Below, one piece after another: positions 17,699-26,994 of a stretch of 64,000 nucleotides of DNA. Numbering within the stretch: position 1 is the stretch's first letter; each line of letters opens with the position of its first letter. The stretch spans positions 1 through 64,000 of the forward strand of contig JAKATH010000003.1 in NCBI GenBank assembly GCA_021828055.1. Direction: 5' to 3'. The position numbers and the translations under genes were made by a program. A model generated the notes under the pieces. The model was not told the DNA's origin and did not search any database. It worked only from the letters and a program-made list of their open reading frames with translations. Source of the stretch: Actinomycetes bacterium (lineage in GTDB: Bacteria > Actinomycetota > Acidimicrobiia > Acidimicrobiales > RAAP-2).

Positions 17699-19471
17699 CT
17701 ACGAGCCCGACGGATCCTTCGGCGGGACGACGGGCAGGAGCAGCGACGACGGGTGCTCGCCCCCGGTGTGCAACGTGACCTCGCCGCCGAAGACCGCGGC
17801 CGGCCGGTCGACCGGGTCGTTGTGCGTGAAGGGCCCGACCCCCCGGTTGGCGTAGTAGAAGGTCTTGGCGAACTCCGAGAGCGGCCCTTTGTACTCGTAG
17901 TCCCTGCCCCGGACGCCCAGCACCACGCAAAAGCCCGGGGGGACGACGATCGAGGTCGGCCAGATCTCCACGTCGAGGCGGACCACCTGCCCGGGCACCA
18001 ACGGCTCGACGAGGTCGTGGGTGTGGTAGGGGCGCCAGGGAAGCGACCGCTCCTCGTCGAGGTGGCGATGGGACGCGCGCAGCCATCCCTGGGCGACAGG
18101 GGTGTTGGGGTCGAGCGCCCCCTGGAAGGTGACCTCGTCGCCCTGAGGGTCGAACACCCGCACCACGACGAAGAGGTCGGCGTCGGCCGTGGACGACGAG
18201 ACGTAGAGCGTGGCCGCCATCGGGCCGGTGAGCTCGGTCTCCTCCTCCGTCGCCGGGAGGGAGAAGTCCACGCCGTCGCCCAGCGCGTCGTAGGCGACCG
18301 CCGCGGGCCCCGGCAGCTCGCCGCCAAGGCTCCTGCGGGCGGCGTCGAGGTACACGGTCGTCCACCGCGTGCGCGCGAGCGGCCACTCGGACTCTTCGCG
18401 CAGCACGAAGCGCTCGCCGGGGTGGCGGACGTTGAGGCGCACGCGCGGCCCTTGCTTCCAGCCGTTGGGCTCGCCCTTCAGGTAGTGGTCGAAGAACTGG
18501 CGCTGCAAGGAGACCCCGTAGTCGGTGTAGAAGTGGGTCCAGTGCTCGAGCCCGTGGACCTCGAGCCACTTCTCCTCGGTCGCCGCCTGGGTGAACCCCT
18601 CGAAGTTGCCCCTCGGGTGCAGCCCCTGCCCCCCCCAGTTGGCGGCGGACAGGAACGGGGTGACCACCTTGGACCAATCGGCCGAGCGCTCCTGGTACCA
18701 GGGACCGTCGAGGTCCCGGCGTCGCAGCTCTTGGGCGAGGTCGACGCGGTTCGCGGCCAGCTCGGCAGCGGAGAGGTCCTCGTCGCCCGCCACGTGGCGG
18801 CCGGTGTGGGGGTTGACCGCCGATCGGGACCCCACCCCGTGCTGCACGCTCTCGACCTGACGCTCGTACCAGTTGGCCGTGAACTCCGACAGGATCCCGC
18901 CGTGCCGGCAGCAGTCGCGGTAGAAGTCGCCGAACCCCTCCCAGGGGATCATCGCGGCCAGGTGCGCGGGCTCGAGGCCGGCCACGTGCCACTGGTTGAT
19001 CGCGTAGTAGGAGATGCCGCTCACCCCGACCTTCTCGCTGCACCACGGCTGTGCGGCCGCCCACTCGATGCAGGCCGCGAAGTCCCTCGCCTCCCGGGGC
19101 GACCACACGTCGACCACGCCGGGGGAGCGGCCCGCGCCCCGCGAGTCGACCCGTACGCAGGCGTACCCGTGGGGCACCCACTTCTCGGGGTCGGCCACCT
19201 CCCAGCTCTGGTAGCGATTGGAGGAGCCGGCGGCCACGTCGGGATGGTCGCTCACCATCTTCTCCCACTGCGGCCCGTAGCCCTCGTGGAACGGCAGGCC
19301 CTTGGCGTAGGGGCCGTAGGACACGATCGCCGGGTACCGGCCGTCGTCGTCCGGGCGGAAGACGTCGGCCGAGAGCTCGGTCCCGTCGTCCATGGCGATG
19401 GCGACGTCCCAGTCGATCCGCATGCCGCCGACCCGCTCGCTCGATCCCCCCGCCGGTCCAGGCGCCGTCAT
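17699..19471 (-). CDS. CocE/NonD family (S15-like) hydrolase
   Basis: DGTELSADVFRPDDDGRYPAIVSYGPYAKGLPF, RVDSRGAGRSPG, nucleophile GVSGISYYAINQW, C-terminal jelly-roll SLPWRPYHTHDLVEPLVPGQVVRLDVEIWPTS. Confidence 0.95.
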   Translation of the reverse strand: MTAPGPAGGSSERVGGMRIDWDVAIAMDDGTELSADVFRPDDDGRYPAIVSYGPYAKGLPFHEGYGPQWEKMVSDHPDVAAGSSNRYQSWEVADPEKWVPHGYACVRVDSRGAGRSPGVVDVWSPREARDFAACIEWAAAQPWCSEKVGVSGISYYAINQWHVAGLEPAHLAAMIPWEGFGDFYRDCCRHGGILSEFTANWYERQVESVQHGVGSRSAVNPHTGRHVAGDEDLSAAELAANRVDLAQELRRRDLDGPWYQERSADWSKVVTPFLSAANWGGQGLHPRGNFEGFTQAATEEKWLEVHGLEHWTHFYTDYGVSLQRQFFDHYLKGEPNGWKQGPRVRLNVRHPGERFVLREESEWPLARTRWTTVYLDAARRSLGGELPGPAAVAYDALGDGVDFSLPATEEETELTGPMAATLYVSSSTADADLFVVVRVFDPQGDEVTFQGALDPNTPVAQGWLRASHRHLDEERSLPWRPYHTHDLVEPLVPGQVVRLDVEIWPTSIVVPPGFCVVLGVRGRDYEYKGPLSEFAKTFYYANRGVGPFTHNDPVDRPAAVFGGEVTLHTGGEHPSSLLLPVVPPKDPSGS

Positions 19472-19480
19472 CGTGCCTCC

Positions 19481-19537
19481 TCGTATGGGTGATGCCGCCT
19501 CGTATGGGTGATGCCGCCTCGTATGGGTGATGCCGCA
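19481..19537. repeat. 3 x 19-bp tandem repeat TCGTATGGGTGATGCCGCC
   Basis: Exact copies at 19481 and 19500; the copy at 19519 differs only in its last base. Upstream of the CocE start at 19471. Confidence 0.95.
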
Positions 19538-19652
19538 TCGGTGGCACGCCGCGCCTCGCGGCGGCCCCCTGCTCCGCTCCGTCGGCGTCCTGCCGGTGCC
19601 TCCAATGCAATAGGCTATCTGAACTCGTTGCAATGATGACAGGGAGGACCGC

Positions 19653-20873
19653 GTGACGACGCGTCCGTACGGCGTGGGGAGCTTCTCCGTCGACTGGGAG
19701 CAGCGGTACGACTTCGATCGGCTCCGGACCGAACGAGTGCGACGTGCGCAGGAGGCCATGGCCGAAGAGGAGCTCGACGGCCTGCTCCTGTGGAAGTCGG
19801 AGAACGTGCGCTACGTCACGTCCCTCAGGTGCCAGATCATCGCGGGCAAGAGCTCCATCCTGAACGGCGTGCTCCTTGCCCGGGAGGGACTGCCCGTGCT
19901 CCTGGCGTCCGGGGGCGAGGTCGACAAGGCGAGGTACATGCCATGGCTGGGCGCGGTGCACGCCGTTCCCGTCATGGAGCAGCGCGAGCTCGTGGAGGGC
20001 TTCGTCCGCGAGACCCTCGGGCCGCTGCTCGCCCAGCACGGGATCGACGGCGGACGCCTGGGGATCGACCAGGCGAGCATCGCGCTGCTCGAGCTGCTCG
20101 GGCAGCACGTGCCCCGCCTCCGCATCACCGACGGCGACCGCCCGATGCAACTGGCACGCATGGTCAAGACGCCCGAGGAGCTCATGCTGGTCGAAGAGGC
20201 GTGCGCGATCGGCGACAGCGTGACTCAGCGGGCGCTCGACGAGACGCGTGCCGGGCGCCGTGAGTGCGAGGTTGCCGGTGACGCGATGCAGACGCTCTAC
20301 TACCTCGGCGGCGAGATGCCCCACGTGGTGACCCCGTTCGTCGCGTCGGGCGAGCACATGGCCCCGCCGCACCGTTTCGCGACCGACAAGATCTTGCGCA
20401 ACCAGGACCTCTGCTTCATCGACATCGGAGCCATGTGGAACGGCTACTTCGCCGACATCGGCCGGTGCACCGTCGTCGGCCGGCCGACCGACCGGCAACG
20501 CCAGGTCTACCAGGCCGTCTACGAAGGGCTCCACGCCGGCATCGACCAGCTCCGGCCGGGCAACACCACCGAGCACGTCGCGGCGGCGGTCCGGCGGGCG
20601 GTGGCCGGCTACGGGCTGGAAGAGCATCTCTTCTCGCTCTTCATCGGGCACGGGATCGGGGTCGGAGCCAACGAGCCCCCGTACATCGGCGAGACGCTGC
20701 CGGGCGCCCGGCCCGCCGAGCTGCGCCCGGGCATGCTGTTCGCCATCGAGCCGCTGGTGTGGGTCGAGGACTCCGGCGGCGTCGGTGTGCGGATCGAGGA
20801 CATGGTGCTCGTCACCGAGGGGGCGCCACGGGTGCTCAGCCGGGTCGAGTACGAAGAGGCGCTCCTGGCCTGA
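19653..20873 (+). CDS. Aminopeptidase P/M24 family protein with canonical metal ligands
   Basis: LCFIDIGAMWNGYFADIGRCTVVGRPTD, FIGHGIGVGANEPP, PGMLFAIEPLVW, GVRIEDMVLV. Confidence 0.93.
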   Translation: MTTRPYGVGSFSVDWEQRYDFDRLRTERVRRAQEAMAEEELDGLLLWKSENVRYVTSLRCQIIAGKSSILNGVLLAREGLPVLLASGGEVDKARYMPWLGAVHAVPVMEQRELVEGFVRETLGPLLAQHGIDGGRLGIDQASIALLELLGQHVPRLRITDGDRPMQLARMVKTPEELMLVEEACAIGDSVTQRALDETRAGRRECEVAGDAMQTLYYLGGEMPHVVTPFVASGEHMAPPHRFATDKILRNQDLCFIDIGAMWNGYFADIGRCTVVGRPTDRQRQVYQAVYEGLHAGIDQLRPGNTTEHVAAAVRRAVAGYGLEEHLFSLFIGHGIGVGANEPPYIGETLPGARPAELRPGMLFAIEPLVWVEDSGGVGVRIEDMVLVTEGAPRVLSRVEYEEALLA

Positions 20874-20989
20874 GGTCCGCAGGGCGCCGGGTGACGGGTC
20901 CCGGCGACCCTGGAGGCGTGGTCCCGTCGCGGGTCTTCGTCACGAGAGCCCGGTCCCGCTCGCCGTCGACGAGAAAGGGTTGCTCCAGA

Positions 20990-21872
20990 TGAGATCGATG
21001 CTTTCGTTCCCGGGAACCGCCCGGAGCTGGTCGCCAAGGCGGCGGCAACCGGCGGGGACGCCCTCGTCTTCGACCTCGAGGACTCGGTCCCCGCATCGTC
21101 GAAGAGGATCGCGCGAGAACGGCTGGCAGGGCTCCCCCTGTCACCTGTCCCGCTCTACGTCCGCGTCAACGGCGAGCCCGAGCACCTGTGGGAGGACGTG
21201 AGCGCAGCAGCGTCCGCGGGGGCCGCCGGAGTGGTGGTGCCGAAGGCCGAGGAGCCCGCCCTGCTCCACAGGATCGATGGCGCGCTCGGCGCCCTGGAGC
21301 TGGCCCGCGGCGGGGAGCGGGGGACGACCGGGATCGTCCCGCTGATCGAGAGCGCACTGGGAGTCCTGTCGACCTACGAGTTGTGCCGCAGCAGCCCCCG
21401 GGTCCGCTCGGTGCTCTTCGGCTCGGGCGAGGAGGGCGACCTGGTGGTCGACCTGGTGGCCGACCTGGTGGGCGACCTGGTGGCCGACCTGGGGTGCCAG
21501 TGGACCCCTGAGGGCACCGGCATGTTGACGGCCCGCGCGACCGTGCTCATGGCGGCTCGGGCCGGCCGGGGTCGACGAGCCGATGGAGGCGGTGTACATG
21601 ACTGTCCGGAACCGCTCCAGGCGGTCCACGCCGTCGACGCGCTGGTCCACGCCCTCGACGTCCCCGTCACGGTCCGCTCCCTCGCCTACCGGCACCGAGC
21701 GCTCCTCGCGGTGGGCCAGGAGGCCGTCGTCAAGGCGCGCGCGCAGTCGCTGAGCGACGACGGGCGTCGGGCGACCTTCGAGGTGTGGATGGAGCGCGCC
21801 GGCGACGGGGAGCGCACCACCACGGTCACGGCGACGGTCGAGCTGGCGAGCTGGGCGGGCGCCGCTCGATGA
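20990..21872 (+). pseudogene. Degenerate HpcH/HpaI-CitE-like aldolase with two apparent frameshifts, followed by a hotdog-thioesterase-like tail
   Basis: FVPGNRPELVAKAAATGGDALVFDLEDSVP is out of frame with the MRSML start; VVVPKAEEPALLHRIDGALGALE...LIESALGVLSTYELC; GVDEPMEAVYMTVRNRS is again in another frame; tail RHRALLAVGQEAVVKARAQSLSDDGRRATFEVWMER. Confidence 0.65.
21438..21494. repeat. 12-bp tandem repeat GACCTGGTGGNC, about 4.7 copies
   Basis: Encodes DLVVDLVADLVGDLVADLG inside the aldolase remnant. Confidence 0.9.
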
Positions 21873-22818
21873 CGGCGTGGACGCTCGCTGGGTCTGCCTC
21901 GCTCCACCCTGCGTCGCGGGCGCGTTCGTGCAGCTCTGCTGCCGCCTCGAACACAGGCAGCACGCAGCCGGCGCTCCGTGCGAACTCACGGATGATCCCG
22001 ATGTCCTTCAGGAAGGTGCGGACCCGCATCGTGGGCGGCTCGTACTCCTCGGCGACCATCGCCGGCCCGCGCACCTCGAGCATCCGGGAGTCGCCCGCGC
22101 CCGCCACGAGGGCCGGCAGCGCGACGGCGGGGTCGATGCCGCCGCAGCGGGCGAGGACGAGGGCCTCGGCAGCCGAGGCGTTGTGGATGGTGACGAGGTG
22201 GTTCGCCACGAGCTTCATGCGGGTCCCGTTGCCGAAGGAGCCCAGGAAGAAGACGGCCTTTCCGCACGCGGCCAAGAGCGGCTCCACGGCGGCGGCGCTG
22301 CGCTCCTCCCCGCTCAGGTAGAAGACGGCGTCGCCGCGGGCCATCTGCGCCCCGGTGCCGCTGATCGGGCAGTCGAGCAGCTCGATCGAGACCCCCGCCA
22401 GCTGCGCGCGGCCATGCTCCTTCGACTCGAGCGAGAGCGTGCTCGTCTCGACGGCGATCGTGGCCCGGGATGACGGCTGCGCCGTCAGGCCGTCGGGGCC
22501 GGCCACGACCTCCTCGAACGCGGCTTGCGAGGGGAGCGAGAGGACGAGCACGTCGGCGCGCGCGGCCACCTCGGACGGGCTGCCCACCGACGTCCCGCCC
22601 GCCTCGCCGAACGCAGCGAGCTGCGCCGCGGCGACGTCGTAGCCCACGACCTCGTACCCTGCGGCGAGGAGGTGCCGGGCCATCGCTCCGCCCATCGTGC
22701 CGAGGCCGATCACGCCGGCGACCGGACGGACCTGCGCGTCGGCACCTCCGTGGTCCGCAGACCTCCCCGGCGTCCCGTCTCTGCCGGGGTCGCCCGGGCG
22801 GGCTCGTGTCGTGATCAT
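21826..22818 (-). CDS. 3-hydroxyisobutyrate dehydrogenase-like NAD-binding oxidoreductase
   Basis: AGVIGLGTMGGAMARHLLAAGYEVVGYD, DCPISGTGAQMARGD, RMKLVANHLVTIHNASAAEAL. Confidence 0.93.
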   Translation of the reverse strand: MITTRARPGDPGRDGTPGRSADHGGADAQVRPVAGVIGLGTMGGAMARHLLAAGYEVVGYDVAAAQLAAFGEAGGTSVGSPSEVAARADVLVLSLPSQAAFEEVVAGPDGLTAQPSSRATIAVETSTLSLESKEHGRAQLAGVSIELLDCPISGTGAQMARGDAVFYLSGEERSAAAVEPLLAACGKAVFFLGSFGNGTRMKLVANHLVTIHNASAAEALVLARCGGIDPAVALPALVAGAGDSRMLEVRGPAMVAEEYEPPTMRVRTFLKDIGIIREFARSAGCVLPVFEAAAELHERARDAGWSEADPASVHAVIERRPPSSPARPSP

Positions 22819-22900
22819 CGGGGCTCGTCGCCTCCTCGGTGCAAGTGGTCGGGTGGCCGGGCGGCGATTCCGCTGCCCGGCGAAGGGTCCTGTGACGGGG

Positions 22901-22931
22901 GCCTCCCCGCGGGCTTCGCCCGCGGGGAGGC
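22901..22931 (-). terminator. Strong stem-loop (14-bp stem, TTC loop) downstream of the substrate-binding protein stop
   Basis: GCCTCCCCGCGGGC-TTC-GCCCGCGGGGAGGC. Confidence 0.75.
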
Positions 22932-22940
22932 CTGCTGCCG

Positions 22941-24242
22941 TCAGAGTTTCCCGGAGATGAACTTTGTGATCTGGGTCGGAGAGATTGTCTGGATCACGCT
23001 GACGAGACCCTTGGCTGTCCCCTTCGCCCGCACGACGCTCCAGCCGCCGATGACGTTGTGGAACCGGTTGAAGTTCATCGGACCGCTGACCCCTGTGTAG
23101 TTGATCTTCTTCCCCTTCTTCAGGAGCTTCAGGCCCTGGGCGTAGGTGGTGACCGTGATCCCCGGGGGGTTCGAGACCTGGTCGATCGCCTTGATGACCT
23201 TCGTCGATGTGAAGCTCTTCGCCTTGGCCATTGCCAGGGCGAAGTCGATCGTGCAGTCGTAGGCGAAGTTGGCGCCGGACTCGACCGCATGGTGGTTCAC
23301 CTTGCGGTACGTGGACCGGAAGAGCGTGGCCGCGCCGCTGAGCGCTGTGCTCCCGATGAACGAGACCATGTGGGCCTTCGACACGCTAGGTCCGATCGCC
23401 CGGACCACTGTTGTCCCGGCCATGAATGTGGTGCCGACCCACCGGAACGCGTTCAAGGCCCCGAGGGACTCCAGGTTCTTGAAGACCGCGGACGCGGTGG
23501 GGGGTGTGAGCTGGGTGAAGACCACCTGCGGGTGCGCTTTCACGATGGCTTCGACTGTCGAGCTGTAGGACGGGAGCCCCGCCTGGATCGACTTGGTCGC
23601 CACGATCTTGCCGCCCAGCCTCGCGTAGGAGGACCTGATGAGGGGCTCGAAGCTCTGCGACGCCGCCGCGGAGGTGAAGAGCATGGCCGCACGCTTGTAC
23701 CCCTTCAGCATGGCGTACCCCGCCATCGCCACCCCCTGCTGGGAGTCGGACGGGTTGCACCGCCAGAGGTACTTGTTCGTGTTGTGGTCGAAGGCCGGTG
23801 TGCCGCCGTTCCACCCGTCGAGGATCTTGTCCCGCGTGAAGATGGGCTCGACGCCGTGGATCTCGAGCGTGATCGGGCCGATGATCGCCGCCGGGTGGTT
23901 GAGGGCCACCTCCTCGGCGAGGGCGGTGGCAGCGTCGGCAGGGTCGCCCTTGGTGTCGACCGGGTCGACCACGAGCTTCTTGCCGAGGATGCCCCCGGCC
24001 TTGTTGATCAGATACGCGGCCGTCTCCGTCCCTTGGACGATCGGGATGCCGAGCGCGGCGTAGCTCCCGGTGAGCGGTCCCATGGCGGTGAAGTGGACCG
24101 TCCCGCTGAAGTCGACGCGCCGCCCGTGGCTGGTCGCGCCATAGGCGCCACCGGCGCCGAGCACGCCCATGAGGGCGAGCGCTGAGACTCCGGCGACGCC
24201 GAGCACGGTGGCTCGTCTCGTGGTACTGCCTTTCCTACGCAT
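22941..24242 (-). CDS. Liv-type ABC transporter substrate-binding protein (set A)
   Basis: Signal-peptide-like N-terminus, GPLTGSYAALGIPIVQGTETAAYLINKAGGILGKKLVVDPVDTKGDP. Confidence 0.9.
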   Translation of the reverse strand: MRRKGSTTRRATVLGVAGVSALALMGVLGAGGAYGATSHGRRVDFSGTVHFTAMGPLTGSYAALGIPIVQGTETAAYLINKAGGILGKKLVVDPVDTKGDPADAATALAEEVALNHPAAIIGPITLEIHGVEPIFTRDKILDGWNGGTPAFDHNTNKYLWRCNPSDSQQGVAMAGYAMLKGYKRAAMLFTSAAASQSFEPLIRSSYARLGGKIVATKSIQAGLPSYSSTVEAIVKAHPQVVFTQLTPPTASAVFKNLESLGALNAFRWVGTTFMAGTTVVRAIGPSVSKAHMVSFIGSTALSGAATLFRSTYRKVNHHAVESGANFAYDCTIDFALAMAKAKSFTSTKVIKAIDQVSNPPGITVTTYAQGLKLLKKGKKINYTGVSGPMNFNRFHNVIGGWSVVRAKGTAKGLVSVIQTISPTQITKFISGKL

Positions 24243-24261
24243 GGGCTTCCCCTTTGTGGTT

Positions 24262-24359
24262 GGTGGAACTCAGTCGGTGGAACTCAGTCGGTGGAACTCG
24301 GTCGGTGGAGCTCGGTCGGTGGAGCTCGGTCGGTGGAGCTCGGTCGGTGGATGGTCCGG
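24262..24359. repeat. 7 x 14-bp tandem repeat GGTGGARCTCRGTC
   Basis: GGTGG cores at 24262, 24276, 24290, 24304, 24318, 24332, 24346. Confidence 0.97.
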
Positions 24360-24403
24360 TGCCGCGGCGAGCCCTCTGCGCCAGCCCCGGGCGCCGCGGC
24401 CTT

Positions 24404-25165
24404 TCATCCGCCGCCGATGTAGAGCTGGATGAGGTCCTTGTCCTCGAGGAGCTCGGGACCCGGTCCCTCGAGGTTGTTGCGGCCGTTCGTGAGGACGTAC
24501 GCCCAGTTCGCGTCGCCGAGCGACCGCCGGGTGTTCTGCTCGACGACGAGGACGGCCGGCCCGGCCGCCTTGATCTCGAGGACGTGTCCCCACACCTCGT
24601 CGACGACCTTCGGGGCGAGTCCGGCGGTCGGCTCGTCCAGCACGAGGACCTGGGGATCGAGCATCAGCCCCCGGGCGAGGGCGAGCATCATCCGCTGGCC
24701 GCCCGAGAGCGTCCGTGCCGGTCGGCGCAGCGAGGAGCGCAGATCGGGGAACATCGAGCAGAGCTGGTCGATGCGCTCCCTGCCGTCGCCGTGGTGGATG
24801 TACCACCCCATCTCGAGGTTCTCCCGGACGGAGAGCGACGGGAAGACGTTCGAGAGCTGCGGCACGTAGGAGATCCCGCGGCGCACCAGGCTCTCGGGGA
24901 CGACGTTGGTGATGTCGTCTGCACCGAGCAGCACCCTTCCGCCGGTCGTGCGCAGCACCCCGACGATCCCCTTCAGAAGCGTCGACTTGCCGGCCCCGTT
25001 GGGTCCCACGATCGCCGTGAGCTCGCCCGGCTTGGCCCGGATGCTCACCTCCTGGACCACCGGCGTCCCGCCGTAGCCGACGGTCAGGTTCTCGACGGTG
25101 AGGGTGGGTCCCGACGCGACCGACCCGTTGGAGCCCGGGCTTCCCCTCAGCGACTCAGGCGGCAC
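24404..25165 (-). CDS. ABC transporter ATP-binding protein, LivF-like (set A)
   Basis: Walker A GPNGAGKST, LSGGQRMMLALARGL, VLVLDEPTAGLAP. Confidence 0.95.
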   Translation of the reverse strand: MPPESLRGSPGSNGSVASGPTLTVENLTVGYGGTPVVQEVSIRAKPGELTAIVGPNGAGKSTLLKGIVGVLRTTGGRVLLGADDITNVVPESLVRRGISYVPQLSNVFPSLSVRENLEMGWYIHHGDGRERIDQLCSMFPDLRSSLRRPARTLSGGQRMMLALARGLMLDPQVLVLDEPTAGLAPKVVDEVWGHVLEIKAAGPAVLVVEQNTRRSLGDANWAYVLTNGRNNLEGPGPELLEDKDLIQLYIGGG

Positions 25166-25943
25166 CGACGACCCCCAGGTAGGCGTCCTGCACGATCGGG
25201 TTGTCGCGCAGCTCGGCGAGCGAGCCGGTCGCCGCCACGCGTCCTTCGACCATCACGATGACCCGGTCGCAGATGCGCTCCACGAATCCGAGGTTGTGCT
25301 CGATGAGGAGGACCGTCGTGCCGTCTTCGACGAGGTTGCGGATGCCACGCTCGATCTCCACCTGGAGGACCGGGTTGACACCGGCCATCGGCTCGTCGAG
25401 GAGGGCGAGCTTGGGCCGGGTGAGGGCGATCCGCGCGAACTCCAAGAGCCGTCGCTGGCCGCCGCTCAACGTGTAGGCGTAATCGTTGCGCAACGGGTAG
25501 AGGCGGTACTGCTCGGCGATCGCCAAGGCGCGGTCGCGTGCCGCCCTCTCGGCGGCGCGCACCCTGCTCGGCGGGGTGAGCAGCGCCCGCCAGATGGTGT
25601 CCTTCCCCTCGGGCGGGATGGCGATGAGCAGGTTCTCGAGGACGGAGAGGCGCGGCCACGGCTTGGCGAGCTGGAAGCACCGGCTCAGCCCGGCGGCGAA
25701 GATCCGGTGCGGCGGGAGTCCCTGGATCGCGCGGCCGTCGAAGAGCACCGTCCCGGCGTCTGGCTTGAGGAGACCGCTCAGCAGCTCCACCACGGTGGAC
25801 TTCCCCGCTCCGTTGGGACCGATGAGGCCGACCATCTCCCCTGCACGGACCTCGAAGTCGCAGCCGTCGACGGCCTTCACCCCTCCGAAGTGCTTGCGAA
25901 GGCCGCGCACCTCCAGGAGCGGTGCCGGGGCGCCGTCATGCAT
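25155..25943 (-). CDS. ABC transporter ATP-binding protein, LivG-like (set A)
   Basis: GPNGAGKSTVVELLSG, LSGGQRRLLEFARIAL, LALLDEPMAGVNP. Confidence 0.95.
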   Translation of the reverse strand: MHDGAPAPLLEVRGLRKHFGGVKAVDGCDFEVRAGEMVGLIGPNGAGKSTVVELLSGLLKPDAGTVLFDGRAIQGLPPHRIFAAGLSRCFQLAKPWPRLSVLENLLIAIPPEGKDTIWRALLTPPSRVRAAERAARDRALAIAEQYRLYPLRNDYAYTLSGGQRRLLEFARIALTRPKLALLDEPMAGVNPVLQVEIERGIRNLVEDGTTVLLIEHNLGFVERICDRVIVMVEGRVAATGSLAELRDNPIVQDAYLGVVGAA

Positions 25944-26994
25944 CGCGCTCCACCTCGCTGCTGGTGCCGACGGCCACGCCCGTCGCTGTCGTGGGCCGCG
26001 CGAAGGACACCGCCGGCACGTGGGGGACGAGCGACTCGGGACCACCCGTCCGATCGATGGCCCTGCGCTCCCGCAGGATGCCACCCGGCCGGAACCGGAG
26101 CATGACGATGATGCCGCCCGCGCCGAGGATCGAGGCGATCGAAGGGCCGATCGTCGAATTGGACGTGAGCAGTGGGAAGAGCTGGGAGATCTGCGGCAGC
26201 GCCGACTCGATGAGGACCGACCCGATGATGACGCCTCGGGAGTTGGCCTGGCCGCCCACGACCACTCCGGCGATGAGCAGGGTGACCTCGGTAAGGCTCC
26301 AAGAAGCCGGGTTCCACGCCAGCAGGTAGTTGGCGAACAGGGCTCCGCCGAAGGCGCCGACCGCCCCGCCGAGCGCGTAGCCGCGCAGGCGGAGCCAGAA
26401 GAGGTTCCGACCGAACGCTGCGGCCGCCGTGTCGTTCTCCCGGACCGCCCGCAGCGAGCGCCCGAACGGGCTCTTGTAGATGCGCTCGAGCACCAGGTAC
26501 GCGAGCAGGAGGCAGAAGATGCAGAGGCCGAGATAGAAGTACGAGTACCCTGTGGGGCCGAGGTGCAAGGCGGTGTTGAGCGGCTCGGCAAGGCCGTAGA
26601 CCCCGATGTAGCCACCCAGAAGGTGGTTGTCGACGCTGGTGACCGCGGTGAGCATGAGGGCGGTGCAGGCGGTGATGATGGCGATGTAGTCGCCTCGCAG
26701 CCGACGCAGCGCGATCGTCCCCACCACGAGCGCGGCCGCCGCTCCGACGGCCGTCGCGACGAGCACCGACGGGATGAACGGCCAGTGGAGCCCGAGGATG
26801 TAGCTGTTGGGTGTGGTGGGGGACGGGTGGGCTCTGGGCAGCTCCAGGACCATCGCCGCGTAGGCGCCGATCGCCACGTAGGCGTAGTAGGCGAGGTCGA
26901 TCTGGCCCACCCACCCCCACGAGACGTTCACCCCGAGGACGAGGATGGCGGTGATCGCACCCACGGTGCACACGGTGACGGTGTACTGGATCAT
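25936..26994 (-). CDS. Branched-chain amino acid ABC permease, LivM-like (set A)
   Basis: Hydrophobic permease; WVGQIDLAYYAYVAIGAYAAM, RSLRAVRENDTAAAAFG, GGALFANYL. Confidence 0.95.
   Translation of the reverse strand: MIQYTVTVCTVGAITAILVLGVNVSWGWVGQIDLAYYAYVAIGAYAAMVLELPRAHPSPTTPNSYILGLHWPFIPSVLVATAVGAAAALVVGTIALRRLRGDYIAIITACTALMLTAVTSVDNHLLGGYIGVYGLAEPLNTALHLGPTGYSYFYLGLCIFCLLLAYLVLERIYKSPFGRSLRAVRENDTAAAAFGRNLFWLRLRGYALGGAVGAFGGALFANYLLAWNPASWSLTEVTLLIAGVVVGGQANSRGVIIGSVLIESALPQISQLFPLLTSNSTIGPSIASILGAGGIIVMLRFRPGGILRERRAIDRTGGPESLVPHVPAVSFARPTTATGVAVGTSSEVERDA

Noticed and set aside
17631-20651. 1006-aa minus-strand ORF
   Set aside because: Low-complexity Arg/Pro/Gly-rich frame opposite or out of phase with the clear CocE (17699-19471) and M24 (19653-20873) genes; a typical GC-rich shadow ORF.
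21198-21872. Intact stand-alone 224-aa gene starting MSAAASAGAAG
   Set aside because: The start lies inside the aldolase fold; aldolase residues continue upstream in the same frame and downstream in another, so it is better read as part of a broken gene.
24262-24359. Possible CRISPR array
   Set aside because: Units are contiguous 14-mers with no spacers; the same holds for 19481, 33795 and 35668.
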